Positions 22,579-35,400 of a stretch of 64,000 bases of DNA are shown here, piece by piece (the first letter of the stretch is position 1; every line of letters starts with the position of its first letter). Source of the DNA: Punica granatum (taxonomy: Eukaryota; Streptophyta; Magnoliopsida; Myrtales; Lythraceae). The notes beneath the pieces were generated by a model. It saw nothing but the letters and a program-made list of their open reading frames with translations. It was not told the DNA's origin and did not search any database. The translations under genes were made by a program, and so were the position numbers. The stretch spans positions 30,164,811 to 30,228,810 of the forward strand of contig NC_045128.1 of NCBI RefSeq assembly GCF_007655135.1, given 5' to 3'.

Positions 22579-23689
22579 TTTATCGTCGGAAGCTTATTAT
22601 ATGTCGCCCTATGGTCATGTAATTGTTTCGTGTCGATGCAATGTAAGTTGCAACTAAAATCAAGAGAGATTGTTCTCTAGTGATTATCCTTTTACACTCT
22701 AAATGATAAATACATTTCTGATGCATCTTTCACTTCTCTAATAGTGTTGCAAAAGTCAAAATCGACCGATGCGAAGGCAGTACTAGAATTTGACCACATA
22801 TAGCAAATTGACATTAAAATTGTACCTAGCTTGAAAAATATCTTACTTTAACTAATCTGTTACAATAGAATCGTATTTTCGAACGTTATAGTTACAATTA
22901 GAGGTTGTAGTATTGGAATTACATGTTACTCCGATTTCTTGAAGTATAGCATTGCTTGTATCCATTGGAGGCTTGTGACAAAAGCAAGTGCTAATTTTAG
23001 CTCCCTATGTTGCGCCTTCTTCCCCGATATAACAACCGACTCGACTCGAAACTTAGATATCATCATTCAAAACTGCCCCGGATCTATAGGTTACAATTTT
23101 TTGTTCATAAATCTATATATCTATCTTGAAAGAAGATCTCACATGGTTCTCCTTATAGTATTATAGAGAAAAAAGAACTAAAAAAATTATCTCATGTACA
23201 AATTCATGACCTACTATCCATGTCACGATAAGCATATCCATTTCGAATGTCAAACTCTTACATCAAAATCCCTTTAATAGAAATATGCACCGAACACGTA
23301 ATGCTAGATGAACTCAGGTGCAATTGAGAAGAAGTACGGATGATCCCACTGCAATTCTAGGATGTAGGCATCGAAAAGTCTCTCAAGACATCAGTAAGAG
23401 TAAGAAGTGTCATGTTCACGCTAAACGGTTCGATTGGAAAGGATGTTCTCTGTGGCATTCTGGATGCGATGCAAACCATCACGAGAAACACAAGAAAGTC
23501 ATGTTGAACATTCGATAAAAATTGAAAAATGAAAGGACGAAATCGAAAAATTATTAAAACATAGAGGACCATAATAATAGTTTTTTGAAACAGGAAAATG
23601 CTTACCTTATTACGAAATGGTGCCTCAACTTTTGCGGCTATTAAAATTTCGTACATTTGGCTTTGTCCTTCGGAATATACTCTCTGCGG
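22579..23689. other. Spacer between peptide gene and kelch gene
   Basis: No gene is seen. Open frames at 22,939-23,166 and on both strands of 23,318-23,656 overlap each other and contain no known domain. The right part should hold the promoter of the kelch gene. Confidence 0.5.
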
Positions 23690-23956
23690 TTAACAGGTGA
23701 AGTCCTGTCTGGACGAAGACAGACGCCCTCTGACCTTTCCTATCGTTTTCCCTTTCGAGAAACCAGAGATAGATAGATAGAGAGAGAGAGGGCGGGATCT
23801 CAACAGTGGCGATCCGGCCTTAGCTGCCCCGGCGATCTTCCGCCGTCGATCCCACCGCGCCGCCGCCAGATCTGCGCTCTCACCTCGGGGCTGTCGGTGT
23901 GATCTACTTATACCAGCAGCCATTTCCCGGGAAATCGTAGTTCAATCCAGTCTCAG
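23690..23956 (+). other. Probable 5' leader exon of the kelch gene
   Basis: GC-rich island with an AGAGAG run, ending CAGTCTCAG before a consensus donor GTAAAT at 23,957. The intron would end at TTTATTTGCAG (24,527), which leaves 8 bases of leader before the ATG at 24,536. A leader intron right before the start codon is common in plants. The transcription start cannot be placed. Confidence 0.5.
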
Positions 23957-24535
23957 GTAAATCCACTCTGCTCAGTTCCGTGCTGGGTCGCTCGCATTGT
24001 TGTTTGAATTTCAGCTTCTGCTGCATTGGCTACAAGCATTGATTTGATCACCTGAAAGCTTGTCCATGTCTGGAAGAGATGAATTCGTGATTTTGACTGC
24101 TGATTCGATAATGCGATTTGCGGTAGTGATTAATAGGTACTTTTGGCTATTATTGGAATCTGTTTGCTCGCAAAGTGATTAATTTTCTCCGGGAATCACT
24201 AGAATGGACCGAGTGCTAGAACGGGTAGTGATCCACTTGCTCGCCGAGATAATTATGTGAGAGATATGTAGGCATTATGGGAACCTGATTGCAGGTTGAT
24301 CTCTGGTAATTTAAATAGCTGATTCCATTTCTTTGGCAGTTGCAATGGGGAGTATTGCTTTTAATCTTAAGACTCAAACGTTTCTGAGACTCATATGGGG
24401 ACTGTGTTTGCATATATGGGTTGTTCCCTCTTGGTTTGAATTAAAGAAATTTTTTTTACTTGATAGACGAATCAAATCTCCCAATTTCTCATTGGATGAA
24501 CAGCAATTCTAGTTTCTTTATTTGCAGAAGCTGTA

Positions 24536-27500
24536 ATGGGAACCGAGGAGATCAGGAAGGATATGGATATCAGCAGTTGGTGTGCAGAATTGGCCTATGA
24601 CCAATGGGTGCCACTTCCTGTGAATGGCAAGCCCCCGTCTGCCCGATATAAGGTGATAGTCAATTTACTAGTTAGGCACAGGTCTTTTTACTAGAAAGTG
24701 AAACAGCAATTTCATCCTCATATATTATCATTCCCCAGTCGTCCTGCATGTGAATCTGATCAATGTAGTCTCATAGTCTGCTTTTCTGGAGTTTCTTCTT
24801 CTACTTACACACAGCCATATATCACATGGATATGTTAGAAATATGCTACCTCCTGGCTCTTTTCTTTTTACATTCTCACGCGCTGCTTTTGTGTTTCTTG
24901 TCTTAGCATGCGGCAGCTGCTGTTGACGATAAACTTTACGTAATTGGGGGGAGTCGAAATGGCCGTTACTTGTCTGATGTTCAGGTATTTGCTGTGCCAT
25001 CTATTCTCACATCTCCGTATCATCTTCTGTACATGACGCAGCAGATACCTCCTCATGCAGGTTTTTGATTTTAAAAGTCTTACTTGGTCTAGTATAACCT
25101 TGAGCTTTGAATCAAATGCTGGTGATGACTCTAAGGAAAATCTGATAGCAACCTCGGGTCATGTTCTGGTGAGGCAACTGCACCACATATTATGTTTATG
25201 CCGTCAATAGTGTCAGGTAATGAAGAAAATGATTGGTATCTTCTTTGTAGATCCAGTGGGAAAACAAAGTTCTTATCGTCGGTGGTCATTCTAAGAGTCC
25301 TTTAGATAGCCTTCAAGGTATGTTCTCTTTTTAGACTTACGCTAATGCTTCTTTTTGAATTTGTTTATATATTTAAGGTGCATGCTCTCCTCCTGCAGTG
25401 AGGTTTATCAATTTAGACACACATACATCTGGTTTTCTGGAGACATCAGGAAACATTCCAGTAAGTATTCTATCGTCCTTTACTTTTTGATATATTGTAC
25501 AAGAAAATCCATTGACCTGGCAATGCCTATTCATATTTTATAATCTGCTTTAAAGCTAGTGATGGTCTATGTTTCATTTGAAACACTGCAGGTTGCTCGT
25601 GGTGGACACTCTGCAACCCTTATTGGATCTAGACTGATAATATTTGGTGGGGAAGACCGGAAAAGGAGGTTGCTGAATGATATTCACATTCTTGATTTAG
25701 AGACAATGAATTGGGAAATGGTTGAGGCGATGTAAGTGTATATTCAAGTTATATTTCTCTACTCAACCCGTCCAGTCTCTGACATCTCTGTCTACTGATA
25801 GGCAGACCCCTCCAGCTCCTAGATTTGATCACACATCTGCAGTTCATGGAGATCGCTACCTTTTAGTTTTTGGAGGATGCTCTCACTCAATCTTTTACAG
25901 TGATCTTCATGTTTTGGATTTGCAGACTGTAAGTGTCATATCTTTGAAGAATGCTTGAGTCTCATTTTTATTTTGGTCTATTAAGATAATTATCTGTAGG
26001 GTTTTAATTACTAGGCTCTTGGCTCTTGGTTATGAGGAAAGCGGTATTCTGTAATTTCATGCATCACTAAATCTTTTATAGTGTGGTAGACAATAGTTAG
26101 CATTAGTGTAATAATTGATTTAGACGACCAGACCAAATTACTTGAGAGACAGAACTGCTGAAGGGAAAAGCACGTGTCATGATGGCATGAAAAAAAGACT
26201 ACGAGTCATGATGGCATGAATTTATTGATATATTTTTTTGTATTAATTAATAAAGATGTGGTTGCATCTAATCATCTATTGATGGGATCATATTAATTCT
26301 GGACCTCCATGGTCTCATAGTAAGCTGCATATGGTGATGCCCACTTAGATATCATACTTGCTAAAGATAGTGAGATAGTTCGGGAACTTTTGGCCATTTA
26401 CACGTATGGAGGTGGAATGTGACCTTCTTAGGCATAATTTGACTGTGGTCTTCTACCTTAGTTATTGATGTTAGTCTCTTGAGATTATTCTTTTATACTT
26501 AATCATAAACTTCGACAATTTGTAATGAAATGAACACTGAAAAACCCCGAGTTGATTATAAATTGCAGAAGGAATGGTCCCAACCTGAGATTCGAGGTGA
26601 TCTGGTGACTCCTCGTGCAGGCCATGCAGGTGTCACCATTGGAGAAAACTGGTACATTGTTGGTGGTGGTGATAACAAGAGTGGTATGTAATAGAATTTT
26701 TTTCATGCTTAGATTTTCGCCATCCTCTTATTCACTTTTTGAATATCCTGCTTAATTGATAAAGTTCTTGTAGGCTGTTCTGAAACTCTGGTGTTCAATA
26801 TGTCAAAATTAGCTTGGTCAACATTGAGCAGTGTAAGAGAAAGGGATCCACTTGCTAGTGAGGTGACTTATTCTGTTTCTATGTATTTTCCTTTTTTGCT
26901 GAGAATTGTCTCTGTCTAGTTGTTCTTTCTCTGCATTTTCCTCATTCTATCAACATTGATTCGTAACTTCACTTGGTTTGTCCAATTATACTTTTGGAAA
27001 GTTTAGTTACTGATGGAAATTCAAGTGAAGGTTTCTTTATCACAACTTTTTATTGCGAAAGAATTACTATTCCTTGAGTTTTTTCACTTATCTTGCATAA
27101 TTTTGTTAGCAGAGTTGGTATTCCACTTTGTGTCAAAGCGATGTATCTCCTGCTATTGATTGCTATATAGAGTTAATTTGATTGGTTTATATCTTTCATA
27201 ATGCTTTATTAATAATTCCACTACAAGTGGCTTTGTCATTCTTTTCCTTGAATGATATATAAAGAGCTTTATTTAGTAATGGCCACAAGAGGGTACAAGC
27301 TTGGACTCATTTTACCGTTAGAAAGAAAAAATTAAGTGCATATAGTTGTTTGAGAGGAGTTATTTCACACTTTAAATCTGATTCTGTCATTAGCATGTAT
27401 GCTCCAGGAAGATATCCCCATTCCTTTATTGAGTAGTTTGTCTATTTACACTCTGTTATAGGAATAGTTTTCTAACTGAATAAGACTTGCTATTTTGGAT

Positions 27501-28657
27501 GCAGGGACTTAGTGTTTGCACCACTCTCATTGCTGGTGAGGTATATTTGGTTGCCTTTGGTGGCTACAACGGGAAATACCAAAATGAGGTAAACCATAGT
27601 TTATGATCATCAAAGCCTTTGTATTAATGTAGTCTACCCTCTTTCTAGTTCCATGTCCCTTGCCCTGATCTCAAAGCCAAAAAGCTTTTCGTAGTGCATT
27701 GAATTTAGTAGTTGTGGAATCCCTGGAACGTTTTGAGTATAGTCCCTAAATTAACTTATCCTGATGCCTGTATTCTTTCTATGCTTTTATAGTGAGAATT
27801 TTTTGTCAGGTTGATGCAAGTTGCTTATGTATCATTCACAGATTTGACTTGACTGTTAAATTCCTCCAACCTTTTTGGTGGCAGATCTTTTTCATGAAAC
27901 CCAAACCGAGAGACTCATCACGTCCCAAGATATTCCAGTCACCAGCAGCTGCTGCTGCAGCAGCTTGTGTCACTGCTGCTTATGCCCTAACCAAACCTGA
28001 CAAGCTCGATCTCACTGAATCTGTTGATTCTGCGAAGTTTGTTGAGAACAATGTCTTTCAGCGAGACATCACAGCTGAGGTTGCCGCTATCAAGGAGGAG
28101 AAAAATGCTCTGGAAGCCTCGCTTGCCAAGATCAGGGAAGAGAACTCCAAACAGAGGGAAAAGATAGATGAAGCAAACAATACACATTCTGAGTTGTCAA
28201 AAGTATACCTCTTCAAGATTATGTTGTGCCTGATTTTCTTTTCCAGTTGATGCAATTCCTTATATACTTTTCTGCTGTTTATCAGGAACTCCTGTCCGTT
28301 CAAAGTCAATTGGTGGCTGAGAGATCGAGATGCTTCAAACTAGAGGTTTCTTCTTTGCCCCTTTCTGTGCATGACTTTCACTATTTGTTATGGGCTTTTT
28401 GAATGATGAGTTGGGACCGCTTTTGTTTCTCAATCGTGAATTATAACTGTACCTTTCCCAATGTTGACAACAATGTTCAGGCACAAATAGCAGAGCTACA
28501 GAAGGTTCTGGAATCATTTAGCTCAGTAGAAAACGAGGTGCAAGCGCTTAGAAGTCAGAAGACTGCACTGGAACAGGACATGGAGCTTGCTTCTGCCACA
28601 AGGCAAGGCTCTGGTGGGTTCCTTGGCTGGTTATCTGGTGGTCCCCACAGCCCATGA
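24536..28657 (+). CDS. Kelch-repeat / coiled-coil protein (At5g04420-like, ACBP4/5 relative without ACB domain)
   Basis: Coding exons by splice reading: 24536-24652, 24907-24984, 25061-25168, 25251-25317, 25399-25460, 25592-25731, 25802-25928, 26569-26683, 26774-26862, 27505-27588, 27885-28202, 28286-28345, 28481-28657. The sum is 1542 bases, 513 residues. Six kelch blades are marked by Gly-Gly pairs: KLYVIGG (~48-54), KVLIVGGHS, RLIIFGGED, YLLVFGGCS, WYIVGGGDN, YLVAFGGYNG. A linker and a long coiled coil (about 385-495) follow, ending in GGFLGWLSGG. The kelch domain plus coiled coil resembles plant acyl-CoA-binding proteins ACBP4/5, but the N-terminal acyl-CoA-binding domain is absent; residues 1-39 lead straight into blade 1. 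This architecture fits Arabidopsis At5g04420. Role: probably a cytosolic protein-binding scaffold (inference). All introns have GT-AG ends. Convergent with the ligase gene downstream. Confidence 0.9.
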
Positions 28658-29314
28658 GATCTAAGAGCTCGTCTCCTCGAGATCGGGGAGCAACAGGGAA
28701 GCAACCATATAAGAATCTACTGTATCATTGCTGGGGCCTTTCTGAGGAAGCCATGTTTTGTTGTACTTGTGAACAGTGAAGATGGGCAAATCTCGGTATT
28801 TGGCATTATTACCCGGTGTCCATGTATAGCAGTGAATAGGAATGAAACACAAAACACTGAGCATGAACCGGGTAAGAAACATACGAATATTGAAAATTTC
28901 CGGGAGAATTTTGTGGTTTTCTTGTTTCTTTTAGATTGGTTTTCATGTCACAATTGTTTCTGTAAGTCACATTGTAAAACTCGTCAATTTTGTATTGTAC
29001 TATTATAAGATTGCTCTTGTTTGTGATTCAATTAGTGACCAAGTTAATTTGACAAGAAATGAAGTGACTAAGCTGCTTTACAGTGCTCAAGTTTTCTCTT
29101 GGCGTTAATTCGGGATATCTTTACATACCTACGACTACAGTTTTAGATGGAGCGGCAAGAAAATTGGACACCGGATGCTTGGTGGACAGTAATATATTCT
29201 TCCTAATGATTCATTCCCTTGATAGTACAGAATGGATCTCTCCTCCGGAACTCTTATTCGATATCGGGCAATCAATTTCTTGCCTTCTCTCTTCATTTTC
29301 ATTTGCAAACGGGT
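28658..29314. other. Convergent 3' spacer
   Basis: Holds the 3' untranslated regions of the kelch gene (+) and of the ligase gene (-). No additional gene is seen. Confidence 0.6.
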
Positions 29315-31487
29315 TTACAGTTTGGAAGTGAGCTCCTGTTTGCTCTGCAAAACGAGCTCCTTCCTCAAGATCTTGCCTGCAGCTGACTTTGGGATTGCAG
29401 TGATGAAGCTCACTCTCCTCACCTTCTTGTAAGGCGCAACCTGAGTTCCGCATCAACGATTATTTAAAAACAGATTGAGCAATAATTTGTCTTCCAAAAT
29501 GTTTCTAAGACACTGAAGGATAAGAAGAAAGCTAGTCGAACCTGAGTCGCCACGAATTGAATCACTTGCTCCTCTGTGAGGTCAGATCCACCTGCTCTTA
29601 CAACATATGCCATTGGTATCTGTCCCGCTTCATCATCCTCGACCCTGCAAATTCACCATTTCACCGGAGAAAGGGAGAGATCAACCTTATGTCACAATCT
29701 ATCCATGTTTTCACATCCCTCGGACATGATTTTTTCTAAGTTTTTCTTATATCTTTTGATGACTGTTTTTTGCCGCGTCGCTAATTCTAATTTTCCAGGT
29801 TCTCACCCCTACTAGCAAAGGTTCAAGAAGCTTTTTAGTTATGGACAGGTTAAACCGATGAGAGTGAAATACTATGGAAGAGAGAGATGTGAACTTACGG
29901 TACAACTGCAGCATCAAGTATGTCGGGATGGCTCAATAGTACTGCTTCAAGCTCAGCCGGAGCCACCTGTACAATACAGTAAGCATCAAATCGGCTCATT
30001 CGCTTATGATTCGCCCGTATCAGACCTTGAAGTCTGCCAAAGTCTAATATAAAGCGGTTTACCTGATAACCATTGTGCTTGATGAGCTCCTTTATCCTGT
30101 CCACAATGTAGATAAATCCATCTCCATCGAAGTAACAGAGGTCACCGGTCCTCAGCCACCCGTCCGATGTGATCATAGCAGCTGTGGCCTCATCGTTACA
30201 GAGATAGCCTCTCATGATTGTCGGGCTTCGAAGCCAGAGCTCCCCTTCCCTGCCGGGCGGGAGGGCCAAGCCCGTCTCATTATCTACCACCTTGGCCTGA
30301 AAGCTTGGTAGCAGTCTCCCACATGAGCCGGGACGAGCCTTAGCCTGCTCCCCTGAGATGAAGAATGTGCCGGCCCCACAGCTCTCTGTGAGCCCATATC
30401 CCTGCCTCAGCTCGACCCACGGGAACTTCTCCCTGAACCTGTCTGCAACCTCCTTGCTTAGCGGGGCTGCCCCCGACCCAACCCGTCTCAGCGAGGACAG
30501 CTCTGGCTTTAGCTGATCAACATACTTCACAAGCCCAAGAATCACTGGTGGGACTGCTGCTATGTTGTTGACTTGGTGGGCTTTTATCGCATCAAGCATG
30601 GCCCCGAAGTCAAACTTGGGCATCACGACTGTTGTCACACCTGAGCAAAAGAGCCCGAGCCCGAAGAAGGCAAGCCCATAGATGTGGAACATCGGGATGA
30701 AGCAGAGGAAGACATCATCTTGGGACGAAGTGGCATTGACTGACCATCTGAGGAGAGTTATTATGGATATGAAGTTGCCATGGGTTAGGATAACACCTTT
30801 GCTTGTCCCTGTGGTCCCGGAGGAGTAGAGAATGGCTGCAGTGTCATGTTGGGTTGGCCGGGGCCCGTCCTGTGGCAAATCATGGGCCGGTTCGCAGCAT
30901 TCTATCAGTTCTTCCACACACACTGAGCTCTCATCACCAGTTCGGGTCGTGAGTATGGTCGGGACCCCGGTGGGCCCAAGTTTGAGGGCCTCCTCGGGCG
31001 CAGCGATTGCCAGCTTTGCCCCGGAGTCTCGAACCTGCTTGGCTATCTCAAGCCCGGTGTTGAGGGGGTTAGCAGTGGTGAGGATGGCGCCGAGGGAGAA
31101 CACGGCGAGGCAGATGGTCGGGTACATAATAGAGTTAGGGGCTAGGACAAAGACTACATCGCCCTTCCTGACCTCAAGCGCATGATACAGGCTGGCTGCA
31201 AGGGCTCGGACTGACCGGTGGAGCTGCGCATAGGTGACACGGCGGCCTGAAACCGAATCGATGAGAGCGGTTTGGGACTCCGCCTCATCGGGGCCCGGGA
31301 ATCGGGAGAGCACGTAGGAGGCAGTGTCAAGGTCGGGGCTAGTAGGGACCTTATATGGGTCACTCAGTTGAGAAAGTGAGTGGAAGATTCCACTTGTTGG
31401 ATCAAACCCACTGTCGGCATCAATCTTCGGTTGATGACTTCCCTTCTGTTTAAGATCAGAATTATTCCATACTTCTCCAACTGACAT
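29315..31487 (-). CDS. 4-coumarate--CoA ligase-like enzyme, peroxisomal (PTS1 SKL)
   Basis: Exons (minus): 31487-30063, 29966-29899, 29644-29542, 29440-29315; 1722 bases, 573 residues. It is an acyl-activating adenylate-forming enzyme: ATP plus a carboxylic acid gives acyl-AMP, then acyl-CoA. Visible motifs: the P-loop [10 protein letters not shown] (~222-231), the A5 motif GYGLTESCG, the A7/A8 region GELWLRSP...[13 protein letters not shown]...DRIKELIK, and the catalytic lysine context [14 protein letters not shown] near the end. The last three residues are SKL, a canonical type-1 peroxisomal targeting signal, so this is a 4CL-like ligase (4CLL5/4CLL9 type, acting on jasmonate precursors, fatty acids or hydroxycinnamates) and not a cytosolic lignin 4CL. 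Substrate is undetermined. Intron 1 can be read through in frame, so retention would insert extra residues. Start: the first true ATG is 31,487; upstream in-frame codons are non-ATG. Confidence 0.92.
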
Positions 31488-32423
31488 CTTATTGGTTTGA
31501 GGCAAAGAAAATGTGGAAAACCAGAGAAGTTTTAGGTTTCTTGGTCGAGGTTTATTCGGGATGGAGGACGAGGATGTTCTTGGTCAATATGGTCACTGAC
31601 CGAGGACACCGAGTCTTGCAAGGAAGAAGACATTTATATATATATATATATATATCAAGAAGCGATCAGAACGAGCCGGCAGCAGAGGGATCTTGTGAAA
31701 AAGAGAGACTCACATTCTGAGGCTTCATGGGATATGCTCCCAGTAAGGGACAGGTAAATATACATTTTCCTAATATGAGTTGAATTTTGCTGCCGCCCTA
31801 TGTCCGGAAAAAACAACAGAATCAGATTCATCGTTTTGATTAGATCTTCTTGGTTTACATCGTTGGTCTCTATCGAATTTTTCTCAGCAAGTAATGCCAG
31901 ATATTACCACTGCCCAATTACCGATAGGTCCGATGTCGCTCTATCTTGTCGTACAGAGAACAGGCCGACAGAACTCGAATTTGATCAACAGCTTTTACCA
32001 GTTCTCCAGGATTAGGTTTTGTACGATTCTGTCTGACCGAGAGGGGATCACCGTATCAGACCCATCCACGATTCGAACTCCCGGTTATGGTGAAATGAGC
32101 AAAGGCAGGACTTGTCTGAAGACATAAAGCTACAAAAATACCAAATTCAGATAACAATCTTGCTCCAATATCACACCCATGTACTACCCTTCAATATGTC
32201 ATCCCATTCACGGAAACAGTCAGAAAACTTCTTACAATCACCAGCAGAAATTGATCAGTCTGTGCCATTTCATAACTTAAGGATACCTGAACTGGACCAA
32301 TGGTTTGATGTCTAAAACAGGTATAATCTACAAAAATAGAGAGTATATACCACAGTGTAGTCCCATAAAGGCTAAATCACGAACTCTAATTAGAATTCTG
32401 CGCTTCCAATCCAAAGACCAATC
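31488..32423. other. Spacer and promoter region of the ligase gene
   Basis: Lies between two minus-strand genes. A (TA)n tract at about 31,636-31,655 lies about 150 bases upstream of the ligase ATG and may contain its TATA element. The remainder (31,800-32,315) shows only overlapping short open frames without domains. Confidence 0.5.
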
Positions 32424-35400
32424 TCAGCGGGCCCAGATATAGCTCCCGAATTTGAAACTCACCGGGATGAATATGGCCCACAGCAAGGGACAATAGAGCC
32501 AGCTCCATGAACCTGAAGGTGTTGTCTTTGAAGAGGTTGCAGCACTGCGAAGAGGGCCATCCTTGGCCAGCTGGAACGAGAGAACAAGGTTGACTTCTCC
32601 ATTCTTGCCGAAAGACCAGTCCACTCCATTGCCAGTCAGTGTCATGTTCCTGATTCTCAGCATTCCAGCAGTGGAGTGGATGGAACTGCTTGAAGCCAGA
32701 GAGGATGAATTCATTGAACTGAGCTGAAGCAAAGCATCCTTTGAAGGAAATTCAGAAGCGAAGGCAGGAGGAGCAGGGAGACTTCCCCAGAAGTCAGTTG
32801 CCTTCTCCGACAATTTATAGCTAAGATCTGCATATGACAAGTGTGGGATGAGTACAAAAGAACAGATGGTGAAATTCCAAAACCAAAAATGTGAAGCCCA
32901 ATGCCAAGGGACGTGAACATTAGACTACAGTGCACCTCGCAATTGATGAATTTCAAAACCAAGAACTAATGGGCAGGGAATGCGGGGTAAAGTTTCAATA
33001 GTTTTAACATTTTATCAACTATAGAAAAAGAGTGATCTTAACAGCATGGAGCAATCTGGGCAGAAACTTATGCAACCCTCAATGGTTCTGGCAACACTAA
33101 GAATAGCTATTTCCCCCATTTTATTAAAAACTAGGAGTGGAGCCCGTGCATTGCACTAGGTAGAAAATAGTCCATTTTCCCTTTTTGTTGATTTCACTTT
33201 AATTTTTTAATAAGGTTTTATCAATTTTATTATATGCATATTTAAATTATTATTAATCATAATATACGACATATTTAATTAGAAAATTATTATTTTTTAT
33301 TTGGTCTTACTTGTTAGAAAATATCTCTTAAGATTTAAAAAATAGTTTTTATTAAAGAATTTTATAAAAATTCGAAAAACTAATTCCATTTAGTATCAAT
33401 ATTAGAAAAATTCATGAAATCCCAAAATGTTAATTTTTAATATATTTTTCTGAAAAAATTAGACAATTAATTTTTTTGAAAATTCAAAATCATTTCTAAA
33501 ATTCAAGAATAAAGATATTTATAATTCGTGAAAATTATGTACATAACAATATTTCATTAGAAATTAGAAAAATATTCTATTTTATTCAGATCTTATTATA
33601 AAATATCTTATGAAAATTGTTTTAAAAAAATATTCTGTATTAAAATTATTTTAAAAAAAAACTCAAAAATCGAGAAAGTTCTATTCAACATCAGTGCAGT
33701 CTGAGCCATTGGTTCTTGCGTAAGTGCTCTGACAGAGCACAAACTTACCTGATTTGAGTTCACTGGTTTCTGGTTGTTGCTCCAACAAGGATGAACCCAA
33801 TTGTTCTTTAGGTTGTGCCAAATGTTGACTTGAGAATTGGAGGTCAGCCTCGGCACTTGGATTCTGTTTCGAGAGAAAGGTTAATAAGACTGCCTGTCAG
33901 AAACCGGATACAAGAAAGCAGGACTAAGTATTTGAAGCTTACTCCAATATGGGAGGCAAGCAGTGATTCATCAAAATAGTCATTCCCGACACCCGTCATC
34001 ATCATTTCTGATGAATCATTAGCCATTAACATGTTATCCTCGGCATCGAAGAATGAGAAGAACTCCTCAAGATCGAAATCAACAGGATTTGTTCCAGCTG
34101 AGTTTGAAGGGTCAACAGTTTGCAGATATGGTGTATCCCCGAATGCAGGATTATCAGAAGCATCCAGGAATGTTCCATCAAGGAGGTCATCCAAGTTTAC
34201 ACCATTCAAGTCATCAGGAGATTGGAAACCATCTTCTAGTTTAACAGGTGCGACATTAATCTGATACTGCTCTGGTAAGTCAACTAGGTTCAGTCCATCC
34301 TGCTGTTGCATGCTGCTACCAATGCTAATCTGGGGCTTACAGTTATCTTCAGCAGGCACTTCTTCATGCTCAGTGCTCTTACTTGATTCCCCGCTGTAAA
34401 AGCTGCTTGGAGGCAGAATATCTCTAGTTGACATGCCAAAATTGAGTTTCTGAAGAAAGAAAGAAAGAAAGAAAGATGATGCCGATGAGTGAATAAGCAG
34501 CACCTTAAACAAATAGAAAAGATCTGAAGCATTCCCATGATAGACTAATTTTGCAATTCGTACAGTATCTTATCTGCAACTCGACTAAGATCTGAGCATG
34601 TTTGAAAAGAGACTCAATGATTACAATGTACTACAACGGATAAAGCACAACAAAATCCAATTAATAATACATAAATACACATTCAAGTACGATTTTATAA
34701 AATATTCACTGCATGCCGCCATCAAATACAAGGTCATGGAAACAACAGAGAAAGGAGGGACAAAACGCATTATCTACAGACCTGGTCGAGCGCATTTGTG
34801 TCAAACTGAGTGTCATCACTGTGAAATACTTCATCAGTCAACACCTCTTGCCCTGACGACAGTGTCATCTCATCATCATCTTCCCATTCCTCTTCAACAA
34901 ATGGTGCTCCATACTGCTCGCCATTCTTCGGACCTGACCCACTCTTCTGGAAAATCCTACAAAGCACAAATGCATCCTTCCCCACCCAAACAATAATCCC
35001 ACCGACATGAAACAACCAATCAATCCCAACACTGAATGAACAATTCCTCAAAAGAAACATTTGATACAGAATAGAAGGGGAAAAATTAAAAAAAAGTACT
35101 ACTATACTATATAATCAAAGCTACGTCCTCACTTGTGGGATTCCAGCTTTCTCGAGTTCCTCGTCAATGAGTCGGTACTCATGCATAACCCAGTTGGTGC
35201 GCTGCCCACGGGGAGCCCGCCCGCAATGATAAACCAGCGTCTTCTTCATCCCAACTATCCTGGATCCATTTCGGACAGAACGGTCCTTGCCTGTGGTCTT
35301 CCAGTAACCTTCCTCGGTAGCCCGGTTAGTTTTCGACCCATTCCCATACTTCTTGTCCAGTGGACTGAAGAAGTACCACTCCAAGTCTCTAGTCCTAAGC

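Noticed and set aside
27792..28250. 152-codon plus-strand open frame
   Set aside because: It is the kelch-gene exon 27885-28202 extended into both introns and not a separate gene.
30832..31185. 117-codon plus-strand open frame
   Set aside because: Antisense shadow of the ligase's first exon.
31800..32315. Overlapping plus-strand open frames upstream of the ligase
   Set aside because: Several frames overlap one another in different phases with no domain; the area is a promoter spacer.
34598..34996. 132-codon plus-strand open frame
   Set aside because: Antisense to intron 3 and exon 3 of the NAC053/078-type gene; no domain.
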